Below, in pieces: positions 1 through 5,377 of a DNA stretch of 5,866 bases (position 1 is its first letter; each line of letters begins with the position of its first letter). Under the pieces are notes generated by a model that saw nothing but the letters and a program-made list of their open reading frames with translations, had not been told where the DNA came from and ran no database searches. Made by a program: the position numbers and the translations under genes. The stretch comes from an uncultured Bacillota bacterium (GTDB lineage: Bacteria > Bacillota > Clostridia > Peptostreptococcales > Anaerovoracaceae): positions 1 to 5,866 of the forward strand of contig CASEFF010000239.1 in assembly GCA_949287115.1 (NCBI GenBank), read 5' to 3'.

Positions 1-482
1 AAGCCCTTCGGGAATGCAACGGCCGAGCACCTTTTCAACGCAAAGCTGCTGTTGAGCAGATCCACGATCTTGTTGACCGCTCCCGCATCGCTGTACGGGC
101 CGAAATACTTCCCGCCGTCCTTTTTCACCACTCTCGTCTTTATTACCCGCGGATACTCCTCGTTCGTTATCTTTATATACGGGTATGTCTTGTCGTCACG
201 CAGCAGTATGTTGTATTTCGGTCTGTGCTTCTTTATCAGGTTGCACTCGAGTATCAGCGCCTCCATTTCACTGCCCGTGGTTATGTACTCGAACTCGGCG
301 ATCTGGTCCACCATGCTCCTGACTTTGGGCGCCATGTTTTTTCTGGACTGAAAATACTGCCTCACCCGGTTCCTGAGTGAGACAGCTTTTCCTACGTAGA
401 TGATGTTTCCCAGTCTGTCCTTGTGGATATATACTCCCGGACAGTCCGGGAGGTTTTTCAGATTTTCCTGTATATCGAACAT
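1..482 (-). CDS. uvrC: UvrABC excinuclease subunit C, N-terminal part (runs off the left edge)
   Basis: UvrC makes the two incisions flanking a DNA lesion after UvrA/UvrB loading in nucleotide excision repair (cytoplasmic). The first 160 residues are visible of a protein normally about 600 long; the helicase-like, RNase H-like and HhH parts lie outside the window. The protein opens [18 protein letters not shown]. The GIY-YIG nuclease domain covers about residues 12-95, with GVY at 16-18, IIYVGKA at 27-33, Y29, K32 and R39 in the usual places, and E79 in [11 protein letters not shown] as the likely metal-binding catalytic glutamate. The block [19 protein letters not shown] (125-143) and then LKRC (C152) lead into the cysteine cluster that binds an Fe-S cluster in E. 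coli UvrC. The ATG lies one base after the TGA of the dacF-like gene, so it is probably translated from the operon message; AGGA and AGGTG lie just upstream, inside dacF. No frameshift was found on manual translation. Confidence 0.97.
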   Translation of the reverse strand, partial: MFDIQENLKNLPDCPGVYIHKDRLGNIIYVGKAVSLRNRVRQYFQSRKNMAPKVRSMVDQIAEFEYITTGSEMEALILECNLIKKHRPKYNILLRDDKTYPYIKITNEEYPRVIKTRVVKKDGGKYFGPYSDAGAVNKIVDLLNSSFALKRCSAVAFPKG

Positions 483-483
483 G

Positions 484-1902
484 TCACCTGTTCCTGAACG
501 GATCCTTTTCCTTTTCCCATTCCTTACGCCTTACGCTGCGTTCGCGCGCCGCTCTTCTTCTCTTTCTCTTCTTTCTCCTGCTCTGAACCACCATTATCCT
601 TATCAGTATCAGCAGTACGAACAGTCCTATTATGCCCAGCACGAAGAACACGATGTCTTCATCGGCTATGCCGATATAGGAGAGCGGTCCGCCCTTTTCA
701 ACGTTTTCCATCGCCACCAGATCCGCTGCCGCCACGGCTTTGCCGTCAGCGTTGTATGCGATGAGTTGTCCCAGCACGTCTCCCTTTTTCACGGGAGCCT
801 TTATCATACCGTCATTTTTGACGGCTTCCACCTCTATGTCACCGCTGTCGGCGCCTTCGTTGAGGGTTATGTCCATATCTTCGTATATGCCGACGGCCGC
901 ATGGCTCTTATCTCCCTGCCACACCCTGAATTCATCCAGGTTCTGCCTGCCCTTTGCAGCTACGTAGGTCTTGTACTTCGAAAATCCGTAGTCCAGAAGA
1001 TTCTTCACGTCCACAAATCGCTGTTCTTCCGAAGTCGAGTTGAGACTTATGGCTATCAGTTCCGTATCGCCTCTCTTCGCCGAGCCGCAGAAACACTGAC
1101 CGGAATGATTGTCATATCCCGTTTTGATACCTGTAGTACCTTCATATGTCAGCGGTATATCGATGTCGTACATCTCCAGCGTCTCTTCGCTCGCACCGAG
1201 GCAGAGGTTCGTCGTTTCCAGTTTTCTGGCCGCCGTCATGTTGGTGGCGGGTATCGTATACTCCGCAGTCCCGACGATCTTGCGAAATTCCGGGTTCTTC
1301 ATGGCCTCTCTCGCCATGACGGCGATATCATATGCCGTCGTAAGATTTGTATTATCCCCGTACTCCTTGTAACCGCTCGCACAGGTAAAAGTGGTGTCTT
1401 TGGCGCCGCATTCCCTGGCGCGTTCATTCATCTTTTCCGTAAAGGCATCTATGGATCCGCTTATGGTGATGGCCAGCGTATTGGCAGCATCATTTCCCGA
1501 TTTTACCAGCATACCGTAAAGAAGCTGCTCCACCGTCAGCACTTCGCCTGCCTTCAGCTCCATGTTCATTTCGATGTCGCTGGGGCTGACCGCCTCCGCC
1601 GGCACCGTCACCTGCTGATCCATATCGAGGGTCTCCAGCGTTATGATAGCCGTCATTATCTTCGTTATGCTTGCCGGTGACCTGCGCTCATACGCGTTCT
1701 TTTCATACAGCACATCGCCCGAACCAGCATCCATCAGTATGCCGGACGTCCCTTCTATCGGCGGAGCATCCGACCAGTCTATCTCTGCAGACGCCACCGT
1801 CTTCACCTTGTCCGCCCTTTCTCCGTCATCAGCAAAAGACGGCGCTGCACCCGTAAGGATAAGCGCCATCATCAATACATATATCGCTATTTTTTTTGCC
1901 AT
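484..1902 (-). CDS. dacF: D-alanyl-D-alanine carboxypeptidase, DacF/PBP5 type (peptidase S11)
   Basis: Removes the terminal D-Ala from peptidoglycan pentapeptides outside the cell membrane and so limits cross-linking. With ATG 1902 it has 472 residues, longer than the roughly 390-440 usual for DacF/DacA. Residues 1-24 form a signal peptide (MAKK, hydrophobic core, cleavage likely after SFA). The three penicillin-binding motifs are present: SITK (78-81, nucleophile S78), SGN (135-137) and KTG (260-262). A PBP5 C-terminal domain follows to about residue 405. A hydrophobic segment at about 417-439 ends in a very basic tail (RRKKRKRRR), which suggests a true membrane span with a cytoplasmic tail instead of the usual amphipathic anchor. 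The frame stays open upstream to 2001, but that extension would overlap apgM and would bury the signal peptide; ATG 1902 lies 4 nt after the apgM stop, with a modest AGTAGGGA ribosome-binding site. The choice between the names dacF and dacA is by resemblance only. Confidence 0.94.
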   Translation of the reverse strand: MAKKIAIYVLMMALILTGAAPSFADDGERADKVKTVASAEIDWSDAPPIEGTSGILMDAGSGDVLYEKNAYERRSPASITKIMTAIITLETLDMDQQVTVPAEAVSPSDIEMNMELKAGEVLTVEQLLYGMLVKSGNDAANTLAITISGSIDAFTEKMNERARECGAKDTTFTCASGYKEYGDNTNLTTAYDIAVMAREAMKNPEFRKIVGTAEYTIPATNMTAARKLETTNLCLGASEETLEMYDIDIPLTYEGTTGIKTGYDNHSGQCFCGSAKRGDTELIAISLNSTSEEQRFVDVKNLLDYGFSKYKTYVAAKGRQNLDEFRVWQGDKSHAAVGIYEDMDITLNEGADSGDIEVEAVKNDGMIKAPVKKGDVLGQLIAYNADGKAVAAADLVAMENVEKGGPLSYIGIADEDIVFFVLGIIGLFVLLILIRIMVVQSRRKKRKRRRAARERSVRRKEWEKEKDPFRNR

Positions 1903-1906
1903 GTCC

Positions 1907-3121
1907 CTACTTCTTTTCAAAGAAGTAGTCCGCGAGTTCAAATCCACTATCAAAATACATCCCTTTCTCGCCCGATCTTTCGCAGAAGCATTTCTCCTCA
2001 TCGTAAGGCTCTTCCTTCCTGCTGTCGTAGATGACGAACGGCACCGGCGTCGCCGAATGGGTCCTTATTGCCAGCGGCGTTCTGTGATCAGGTACAACGA
2101 GCACTCTGAAATCCTCACCGGAATCTCTCAGATACTCCACTATCGGTTTCAGCACCTTTGTATCTATGCTCTCCATGCACTCTATCTTGCCTTCCATGTC
2201 TCCCTGATGAGAACACTCGTCCGGTCCTTCCAGATGCATGTAGACAAAATCCATGCCGTCTTTGTATTCCCTTATGGCCGCCTGTGCCTTGCCGTCAAAA
2301 TTCGTGTGGAGCGTACCTGTAGCTCCTTCCACATCCACGGAATTCAATCCCGCGCATATGGCTATACCCTTTATCAGATCCACAGCGGAGATCGCCGTTC
2401 CCTTTATACCGTACTTGTCGTAGAACGAAGACAGGCTCGGCTTTTTCCCCTGCCCCCATATCCACAGGGAATTGGCAGGGTTCAGGCCCTTTGCCTCTCT
2501 CGCCTTGTTCACCGGATGCTCCTTAAGTATCCTGTAGCTCTTTTTCATCATATCCGTTATGAAATCCGAGCCCTCGCCCGCAGGCAGATGATCTCCCACC
2601 CTCTGAGTCAGCACGTCGTGAGGCGGCGTCAACTCGTAATCGGTAGAGCCGTTGTGCACTATCATGCAGTGTCTGTAGCTGACGCCCGTGTAAAACCTTA
2701 TGTTTTCATCGGCAAAAGCCTCGTTGACCGCCTTTATCAGTTCATCGGCTTCTTCCGTCGTGATATCGCCGGAACTGTGGTCGGTTATGATGAGGTCTTC
2801 ATAGTCTCCGTCGCCTGTCAGCGTTATCAGGTTCGTCCTGAAAGCCACATCCGTATCCGACATGTCTATGCCTATGCTGGCGGCTTCCAGCGGCGATCTG
2901 CCCGTCAGATAAACGGACGGATCGTATCCCATCACGGAAAGGTTCGCCGCATCGCTTCCCGGAGCCACCCCGGGCGGGATCGTCTTCACCATTCCCACTA
3001 CGCCCCTGTGGGCAAGCTCATCTATGTTCTTTATATCGGCCACCTCGAGAGGAGTCTTTCCTCCCAGAGCCTCCACGCTGTCATCGCCCGCGCCATCCGG
3101 TACAAGTATGAGATACTTCAT
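1907..3121 (-). CDS. apgM: 2,3-bisphosphoglycerate-independent phosphoglycerate mutase, archaeal type (ApgM, COG3635)
   Basis: Interconverts 3- and 2-phosphoglycerate without bisphosphoglycerate; metal-dependent, cytoplasmic, alkaline-phosphatase superfamily. At 404 residues it has the full family length. Seen motifs: the N-terminal metal site LVPDGAGD (6-13); PGSDAANLSVMGYDP (54-68) with S56 as the likely phosphorylated serine; GRSPLEAASIGI (74-85); the second metal site HLEGPDECSHQGD (296-308) with D301 and H305; and VVPDHRTPLAIRTHSATPVPF (D345, H346, H355). The ATG overlaps the serC stop by one base (TAATG) and has its own strong GAGGAGGAG site, so translation is probably coupled. Some bacterial members of this family have been proposed to act as homoserine kinases, based on neighbouring threonine genes; here the neighbour is serC, which favours a role at 3-phosphoglycerate. 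The family call is firm; the exact substrate is inferred. Confidence 0.92.
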   Translation of the reverse strand: MKYLILVPDGAGDDSVEALGGKTPLEVADIKNIDELAHRGVVGMVKTIPPGVAPGSDAANLSVMGYDPSVYLTGRSPLEAASIGIDMSDTDVAFRTNLITLTGDGDYEDLIITDHSSGDITTEEADELIKAVNEAFADENIRFYTGVSYRHCMIVHNGSTDYELTPPHDVLTQRVGDHLPAGEGSDFITDMMKKSYRILKEHPVNKAREAKGLNPANSLWIWGQGKKPSLSSFYDKYGIKGTAISAVDLIKGIAICAGLNSVDVEGATGTLHTNFDGKAQAAIREYKDGMDFVYMHLEGPDECSHQGDMEGKIECMESIDTKVLKPIVEYLRDSGEDFRVLVVPDHRTPLAIRTHSATPVPFVIYDSRKEEPYDEEKCFCERSGEKGMYFDSGFELADYFFEKK

Positions 3122-4209
3122 TATGCGTTCTCCTCCTCGAATTTCTTCATGAATCCGATGAGCGCGTCGACGCCTTCTTCAGGCATCGCATTGTATATGC
3201 TCGCACGCATACCGCCTATGGATCTGTGTCCGTTGAGGTTATGCATGTTGTTCTTCTTCGCCTCGGCTACGAATTTCTTGTCAAGATCCCCGTCTCCCGT
3301 CACGAACACGACGTTCATCAGCGATCTGTCCTCCTTGTTCACAGGGCACTTGTAAAGTTTGCTTTCGTCGATGTAATCGTAGAGCTTCTTCGCCTTTGCC
3401 ACATCTCTCCTGTGCATCTCGGCAACTCCGCCCATCTCCTTTATGTACTTGAACACTTCGCCTGCTATATATATTGAGAAGCAGTTAGGCGTATTGTACG
3501 TCGAACCGTTGTCGGCGTGGATCTTGTAATCGAGATACGTAGGCACGTTATCCTTTGCGAATCCGATAAGATCCTCCCTCATTATCGCTATGGCTATGCC
3601 GGAAGGCGCTATGTTCTTCTGCACGCCGGCATAGATGAGTCCGAATTTCGTTACATCTATCTCTTCGGAAAGTATGCATGAAGACATGTCCGCAACGAGC
3701 GGGATATCGCCTGTGTCCGGTATGTACGGATAGTGAGTTCCGTATATGGTGTTGTTGAACGTTATATGCACGTAATCGGCGTCAGGTCTGAAATCCTCTT
3801 TCTTCACCTTAGGTATGTATGAGAACGTCGAGTCCTCGGAAGATGCCACGATCCTTATGTCGCCGAACTTCTCCGCTTCCTTGGCCGCCTTCTTCGCCCA
3901 CGTTCCCGTGATGATGTAGTCGGCCTTGCCGGATTTTCTCAGAAGGTTCAGCGGTACCATTGCGAACTGCAGCGTACCTCCGCCCTGTATGAACATTACC
4001 TTGTAGTTGTCAGGAATGTTCATTATGTCCCTGAGATTCTTCTCCGCATCTTCAAGTATCTCTTTAAACTCGGCCGACCTGTGGCTCATTTCCATTACGG
4101 ATTCGCCGCAGCCCTTGTAGTTTGCCAGATTTGCAGCAGCATCCTCAATGACCTTGAGGGGCAGCATCGACGGTCCCGCCGAGAAATTATACGCTCTTTC
4201 GTTGCTCAT
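3121..4209 (-). CDS. serC: Phosphoserine aminotransferase
   Basis: PLP-dependent transfer of an amino group from glutamate to 3-phosphohydroxypyruvate, giving 3-phosphoserine in serine biosynthesis; also used on the analogous substrate in some pyridoxal pathways. 362 residues, the normal family length. Visible: YNFSAGPSMLP at the N-terminus (7-17); GGGTLQF (76-82) for cofactor phosphate; W104 for ring stacking; T154; D174 in VADMSS; AGVQKN with Q197 and K198 (the Schiff-base lysine, same number as in E. coli); HRSIGGMRASIYN (328-340) with H328, R329 and R335 for substrate phosphate and carboxylate. The start ATG follows a GGAGGT site by 6 nt. It is the first gene of the serC-apgM-dacF-uvrC block, directly behind a recognisable promoter. 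No serA (the partner dehydrogenase often next to serC in Clostridia) and no serB lie in the window. Confidence 0.97.
   Translation of the reverse strand: MSNERAYNFSAGPSMLPLKVIEDAAANLANYKGCGESVMEMSHRSAEFKEILEDAEKNLRDIMNIPDNYKVMFIQGGGTLQFAMVPLNLLRKSGKADYIITGTWAKKAAKEAEKFGDIRIVASSEDSTFSYIPKVKKEDFRPDADYVHITFNNTIYGTHYPYIPDTGDIPLVADMSSCILSEEIDVTKFGLIYAGVQKNIAPSGIAIAIMREDLIGFAKDNVPTYLDYKIHADNGSTYNTPNCFSIYIAGEVFKYIKEMGGVAEMHRRDVAKAKKLYDYIDESKLYKCPVNKEDRSLMNVVFVTGDGDLDKKFVAEAKKNNMHNLNGHRSIGGMRASIYNAMPEEGVDALIGFMKKFEEENA
3130..3138 (-). promoter_or_regulatory. Strong ribosome-binding site of apgM inside the serC 3' end
   Basis: Read on the minus strand, the last serC codons contain GAGGAGGAG, complementary to the 16S rRNA tail, 8-10 nt before the apgM ATG. 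The serC stop and apgM start share one A (TAATG). A strong site of its own plus the shared TAATG suggests both reinitiation by terminating ribosomes and independent loading. Confidence 0.85.
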
Positions 4210-4215
4210 TTGATT

Positions 4216-4221
4216 ACCTCC
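4216..4221 (-). promoter_or_regulatory. Ribosome-binding site of serC
   Basis: GGAGGT on the minus strand, 6 nt before ATG 4209. This close match to the anti-Shine-Dalgarno sequence fixes the serC start. Confidence 0.88.
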
Positions 4222-4294
4222 ACTCTGAACTGAAATGTTTTTAACGTGTCTTTATGTGTCTGTGACTCACTTTACGAATATGTTCAAAAAATAC

Positions 4295-4332
4295 CTATAC
4301 TGTTTTAAGTATATCACTTTAACTCAGTATAG
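4295..4332. promoter_or_regulatory. Dyad overlapping the serC promoter, possible operator
   Basis: Perfect 8-bp arms CTATACTG (4295-4302) and CAGTATAG (4325-4332) are separated by 22 bp. Inside them TTAA (4305-4308) and TTAA (4319-4322) are symmetric around the same centre near 4313/4314. In all, 13 of 19 base pairs are symmetric over 38 bp. One arm touches the -35 box, the other the expected start point, and the -10 lies in the middle. Arm centres are 30 bp apart, about three helical turns, as expected for a dimeric or tetrameric repressor. The protein is unknown. Confidence 0.45.
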
Positions 4333-4336
4333 TAAA
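4308..4336 (-). promoter_or_regulatory. Sigma-A-type promoter of the serC-apgM-dacF-uvrC operon
   Basis: On the minus strand TTTACT (4336-4331, four of six matches to the -35 consensus) is followed after exactly 17 nt by TATACT (4313-4308, five of six at -10). The bases before the -10 are TGA, giving an extended -10. Transcription would start near 4301, leaving a leader of about 90 nt before serC. I see no T-box, riboswitch or attenuator fold in that leader. Inferred from sequence only. Confidence 0.7.
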
Positions 4337-4402
4337 GACGAAAGATGGTTTGAGGGTTCGCAGCCCTTGCATCTCCGGCCGTATCCGGGACCTGCGCCGC
4401 GG
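4337..4402. other. Intergenic stretch with no recognised gene
   Basis: This lies upstream of the serC promoter. It contains a short hairpin (AGGG at 4353-4356 pairing with CCCT downstream) and a GC-rich stretch with two TCCGG copies. It has no T-run that would make a terminator and no open frame with a ribosome-binding site. Nothing functional is supported here. Confidence 0.5.
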
Positions 4403-4443
4403 TTTGCAGTCATCCGCACGTTTTGGGGATAACGACTGCAAAA
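4403..4443. repeat. 41-nt stem-loop repeat unit, copy 1
   Basis: The unit has 9-bp perfect arms TTTGCAGTC (4403-4411) and GACTGCAAA (4434-4442) enclosing a 22-nt loop. Just inside the arms ATCC (4412-4415) can pair with GGAT (4427-4430), leaving AAC unpaired on the 3' side. The right part AACGACTGCAAAA (4431-4443) and the left part TTTGCAGTCA are both repeated exactly in copy 2, 148 nt downstream. I do not recognise the family. Confidence 0.75.
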
Positions 4444-4461
4444 ACCAATGGATCAGGAGTT

Positions 4462-4480
4462 CTTTACCATTTTAGTAAAG
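4462..4480. repeat. Short inverted repeat between the two stem-loop units
   Basis: CTTTAC (4462-4467) and GTAAAG (4475-4480) form perfect 6-bp arms around a 7-nt A/T-rich loop, followed by GGCCCGG. No U-tract follows, so it is a poor terminator. It lies in the 107-nt spacer between the two 41-nt units; the rest of that spacer shows no gene. Confidence 0.45.
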
Positions 4481-4550
4481 GGCCCGGAACAGCATTTTCG
4501 AGGCTTTAATGGGCACGTCCGGATGTCGGGAAGCCGCAGGCATTGAAAAT

Positions 4551-4591
4551 TTTGCAGTCACATGCAGGAAAGCGCATCAACGACTGCAAAA
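4551..4591. repeat. 41-nt stem-loop repeat unit, copy 2
   Basis: It has the same arms as copy 1, extended here to 11 bp: ATTTTGCAGTC (4549-4559) and GACTGCAAAAT (4582-4592). The loop is again exactly 22 nt. The loop sequence differs strongly from copy 1, yet it also has an inner 4-bp pairing, ATGC (4562-4565) with GCAT (4574-4577), again leaving a CAAC bulge before the right arm. Same outer sequence with different but still paired inner bases hints that the folded shape matters. Confidence 0.75.
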
Positions 4592-4629
4592 TCACAGGCA
4601 GAATGCAAAACCACAGTTAAGCTGCAAAA
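4585..4629. repeat. Three TGCAAAA motifs at an exact 19-nt period
   Basis: TGCAAAA starts at 4585, 4604 and 4623. The first two units share a longer degenerate form (TGCAAAA-Y-CACAG). The first belongs to the right arm of stem-loop copy 2, and the third overlaps the -35 region of the acetyltransferase promoter. A period of 19 bp is a little under two helical turns, so sites would lie on nearly the same DNA face. Confidence 0.7.
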
Positions 4630-4653
4630 GCCTCCGGCCTTTTGTGATATAAT
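4625..4653 (+). promoter_or_regulatory. Extended -10 promoter of the O-acetyltransferase gene
   Basis: A consensus TATAAT (4648-4653) is preceded by TGA (4645-4647), an extended -10. The hexamer 17 nt upstream (4625-4630, CAAAAG) does not resemble TTGACA, so the promoter depends on the extended -10 or on an activator. Transcription would start near 4660, about 30 nt before the ATG. Confidence 0.7.
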
Positions 4654-4668
4654 GTATGCATAATATCA
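4645..4668. promoter_or_regulatory. 24-bp imperfect palindrome over the -10 box and start point, possible operator
   Basis: TGATAT (4645-4650) and ATATCA (4663-4668) are the outer arms, and ATG / CAT (4652-4654 and 4659-4661) the inner ones. Ten of twelve base pairs are symmetric about 4656/4657. Position over the -10 and start site suits a repressor operator. The region is A/T-rich, which makes chance symmetry easier. Confidence 0.4.
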
Positions 4669-4672
4669 TTGA

Positions 4673-4688
4673 AAGGATGTGATACATC
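4673..4688 (+). promoter_or_regulatory. Ribosome-binding site of the O-acetyltransferase gene within a small hairpin
   Basis: AAGGATGTGAT (4673-4683) matches the extended Shine-Dalgarno sequence with one mismatch and fixes ATG 4689 as the start. GATGT (4676-4680) and ACATC (4684-4688) form a perfect 5-bp stem with a 3-nt loop that ends directly at the ATG and covers part of the site. Confidence 0.65.
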
Positions 4689-5300
4689 ATGGCAGGATCC
4701 ATGACAGAAAAGGAAAGGATGCTGAGCGGCGAAAACTACAATCCGCGCTCCGAACAGCTCCTCAAAAGGCGATACGAAGCGCGCGCCCTCATAGACAGGT
4801 TCAACAGCATTCCGTCCGATGCGGGCGAAGAGCGTCAGGAAATCCTCGAAGCGCTGCTTGGCTCCATAGGGGAAGGCGTATGGCTCGAAAAGCCGTTTCG
4901 CTGCAATTACGGCGAAAACATAACCATCGGAGAGAACACTTTCATAAACTGCGACTGCTATTTTTCCGATGATAACATCATAAAGATAGGGAAAAACGTG
5001 ATGATCGCTCCGCGCGTACAGCTCTACGGCACACTCCATCCCGTTCCCGCATCCGAAAGGATACTGGATATACCAAAGAGCGAGCACGCCGGCCATCTGC
5101 CTTACCGCGTATCATCAAAGCCCATCATAATAGAAGATGAATGCTGGCTGGGCGGAGGCTGCATCGTGCTGCCGGGCGTGACCATAGGTAAAGGCTCGGT
5201 CATCGGGGCAGGCAGCATAGTCACGAAGGATATCCCGCCCCATTCCGTAGCCGTAGGCAATCCGTGCCGCGTCATAAGAACGATCGAGGAAGACCTTTAG
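4689..5300 (+). CDS. Sugar O-acetyltransferase, maltose/galactoside acetyltransferase type (Maa/LacA/NodL, left-handed beta-helix)
   Basis: Transfers acetyl from acetyl-CoA to a sugar hydroxyl; trimeric and cytoplasmic in the known family. 203 residues, the usual family length. The N-terminal helical Mac domain is clear (TEKERMLSGENYNPRSEQLL, about 6-25, to residue 60). Hexapeptide repeats of the left-handed beta-helix follow from about 70 (ITIGENTFINCDC, IIKIGKNVMIAPRVQLYG), then the catalytic histidine H117 in YGTLHPV, the loop to KPIIIEDECWLGGG (144-157), and GVTIGKGSVIGAGSIVTKDI (163-182) with the acetyl-CoA-binding end AVGNPCRVIRTI. The acceptor cannot be told from sequence; family members act on maltose, galactosides, Nod factor or other glycans, or serve in detoxification. 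Upstream it has its own extended -10 promoter and candidate operator, divergent from serC; downstream it converges on an ABC-class ATPase gene. It appears to be transcribed alone. Six cysteines are present, with no evident metal motif. Confidence 0.95.
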   Translation: MAGSMTEKERMLSGENYNPRSEQLLKRRYEARALIDRFNSIPSDAGEERQEILEALLGSIGEGVWLEKPFRCNYGENITIGENTFINCDCYFSDDNIIKIGKNVMIAPRVQLYGTLHPVPASERILDIPKSEHAGHLPYRVSSKPIIIEDECWLGGGCIVLPGVTIGKGSVIGAGSIVTKDIPPHSVAVGNPCRVIRTIEEDL

Positions 5301-5309
5301 GTCTTCCTC
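5286..5309. terminator. Perfect 10-bp stem hairpin between convergent genes, possible bidirectional terminator
   Basis: GAGGAAGACC (5286-5295) and GGTCTTCCTC (5300-5309) form a perfect stem with a TTTA loop. It includes the last codons and the TAG stop (5298-5300) of the acetyltransferase gene and reads the same way from either strand. Position between two converging genes suits termination or 3'-end protection. No T-run follows on either strand, so it is not a textbook intrinsic terminator. Confidence 0.55.
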
Positions 5310-5351
5310 TCAGTCGTCAGTATAATCGTCAGTCGCGCAGGCTCCCGCGTT

Positions 5352-5377
5352 CTAAAGTTTCAGTCTAAAGCTTCAGT
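5352..5377. repeat. 13-nt tandem duplication at the stop codon of the ABC-class ATPase gene
   Basis: CTAAAGTTTCAGT (5352-5364) and CTAAAGCTTCAGT (5365-5377) are adjacent and differ at one base. On the minus strand the inner copy encodes the last residues and TAG stop of the ATPase, and the outer copy follows directly after the stop. This looks like replication slippage. Confidence 0.85.

Noticed and set aside
1903..2001. N-terminal extension of the carboxypeptidase to an upstream ATG at 2001
   Set aside because: It would overlap the apgM end by about 95 nt and place a charged stretch before the signal peptide. ATG 1902 directly starts a normal signal peptide.
1643..3355. A 570-codon open frame on the plus strand opposite apgM, and a 426-codon one at 400-1680 opposite the carboxypeptidase
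   Set aside because: Both lie antisense to genes with clear catalytic motifs. Their translations are rich in Arg, His, Ser and Tyr with no domain I recognise, as expected from codon bias on the other strand.
4274..4285. Possible LexA/SOS box (ATATGTTC) in the serC leader, tempting because uvrC is in the operon
   Set aside because: Only one half-site matches; the other half reads ACGA instead of GAAC, so the palindrome is not there.
4352..4368. tRNA T-arm-like piece (5-bp stem around TTCGCAG)
   Set aside because: The loop lacks the conserved A58, and no acceptor, D or anticodon arm can be found around it; coincidence is likely.
4235..4432. 65-codon plus-strand open frame in the intergenic region
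   Set aside because: No ribosome-binding site, odd composition, and it runs across the minus-strand serC promoter.
4403..4592. A 190-bp MITE-like element with TTTGCAGTC terminal inverted repeats
   Set aside because: There is no target-site duplication at its ends, and the arms pair more simply as two local stem-loops. A genome-wide copy search would be needed to revive this idea.
4626..4643. Terminator-like AAAAGCC / GGCCTTTT hairpin before the acetyltransferase promoter
   Set aside because: The stem is short with a bulged C and there is no upstream plus-strand gene to terminate.
4617..5096. 159-codon minus-strand open frame
   Set aside because: It is the shadow of the acetyltransferase gene; no family features.
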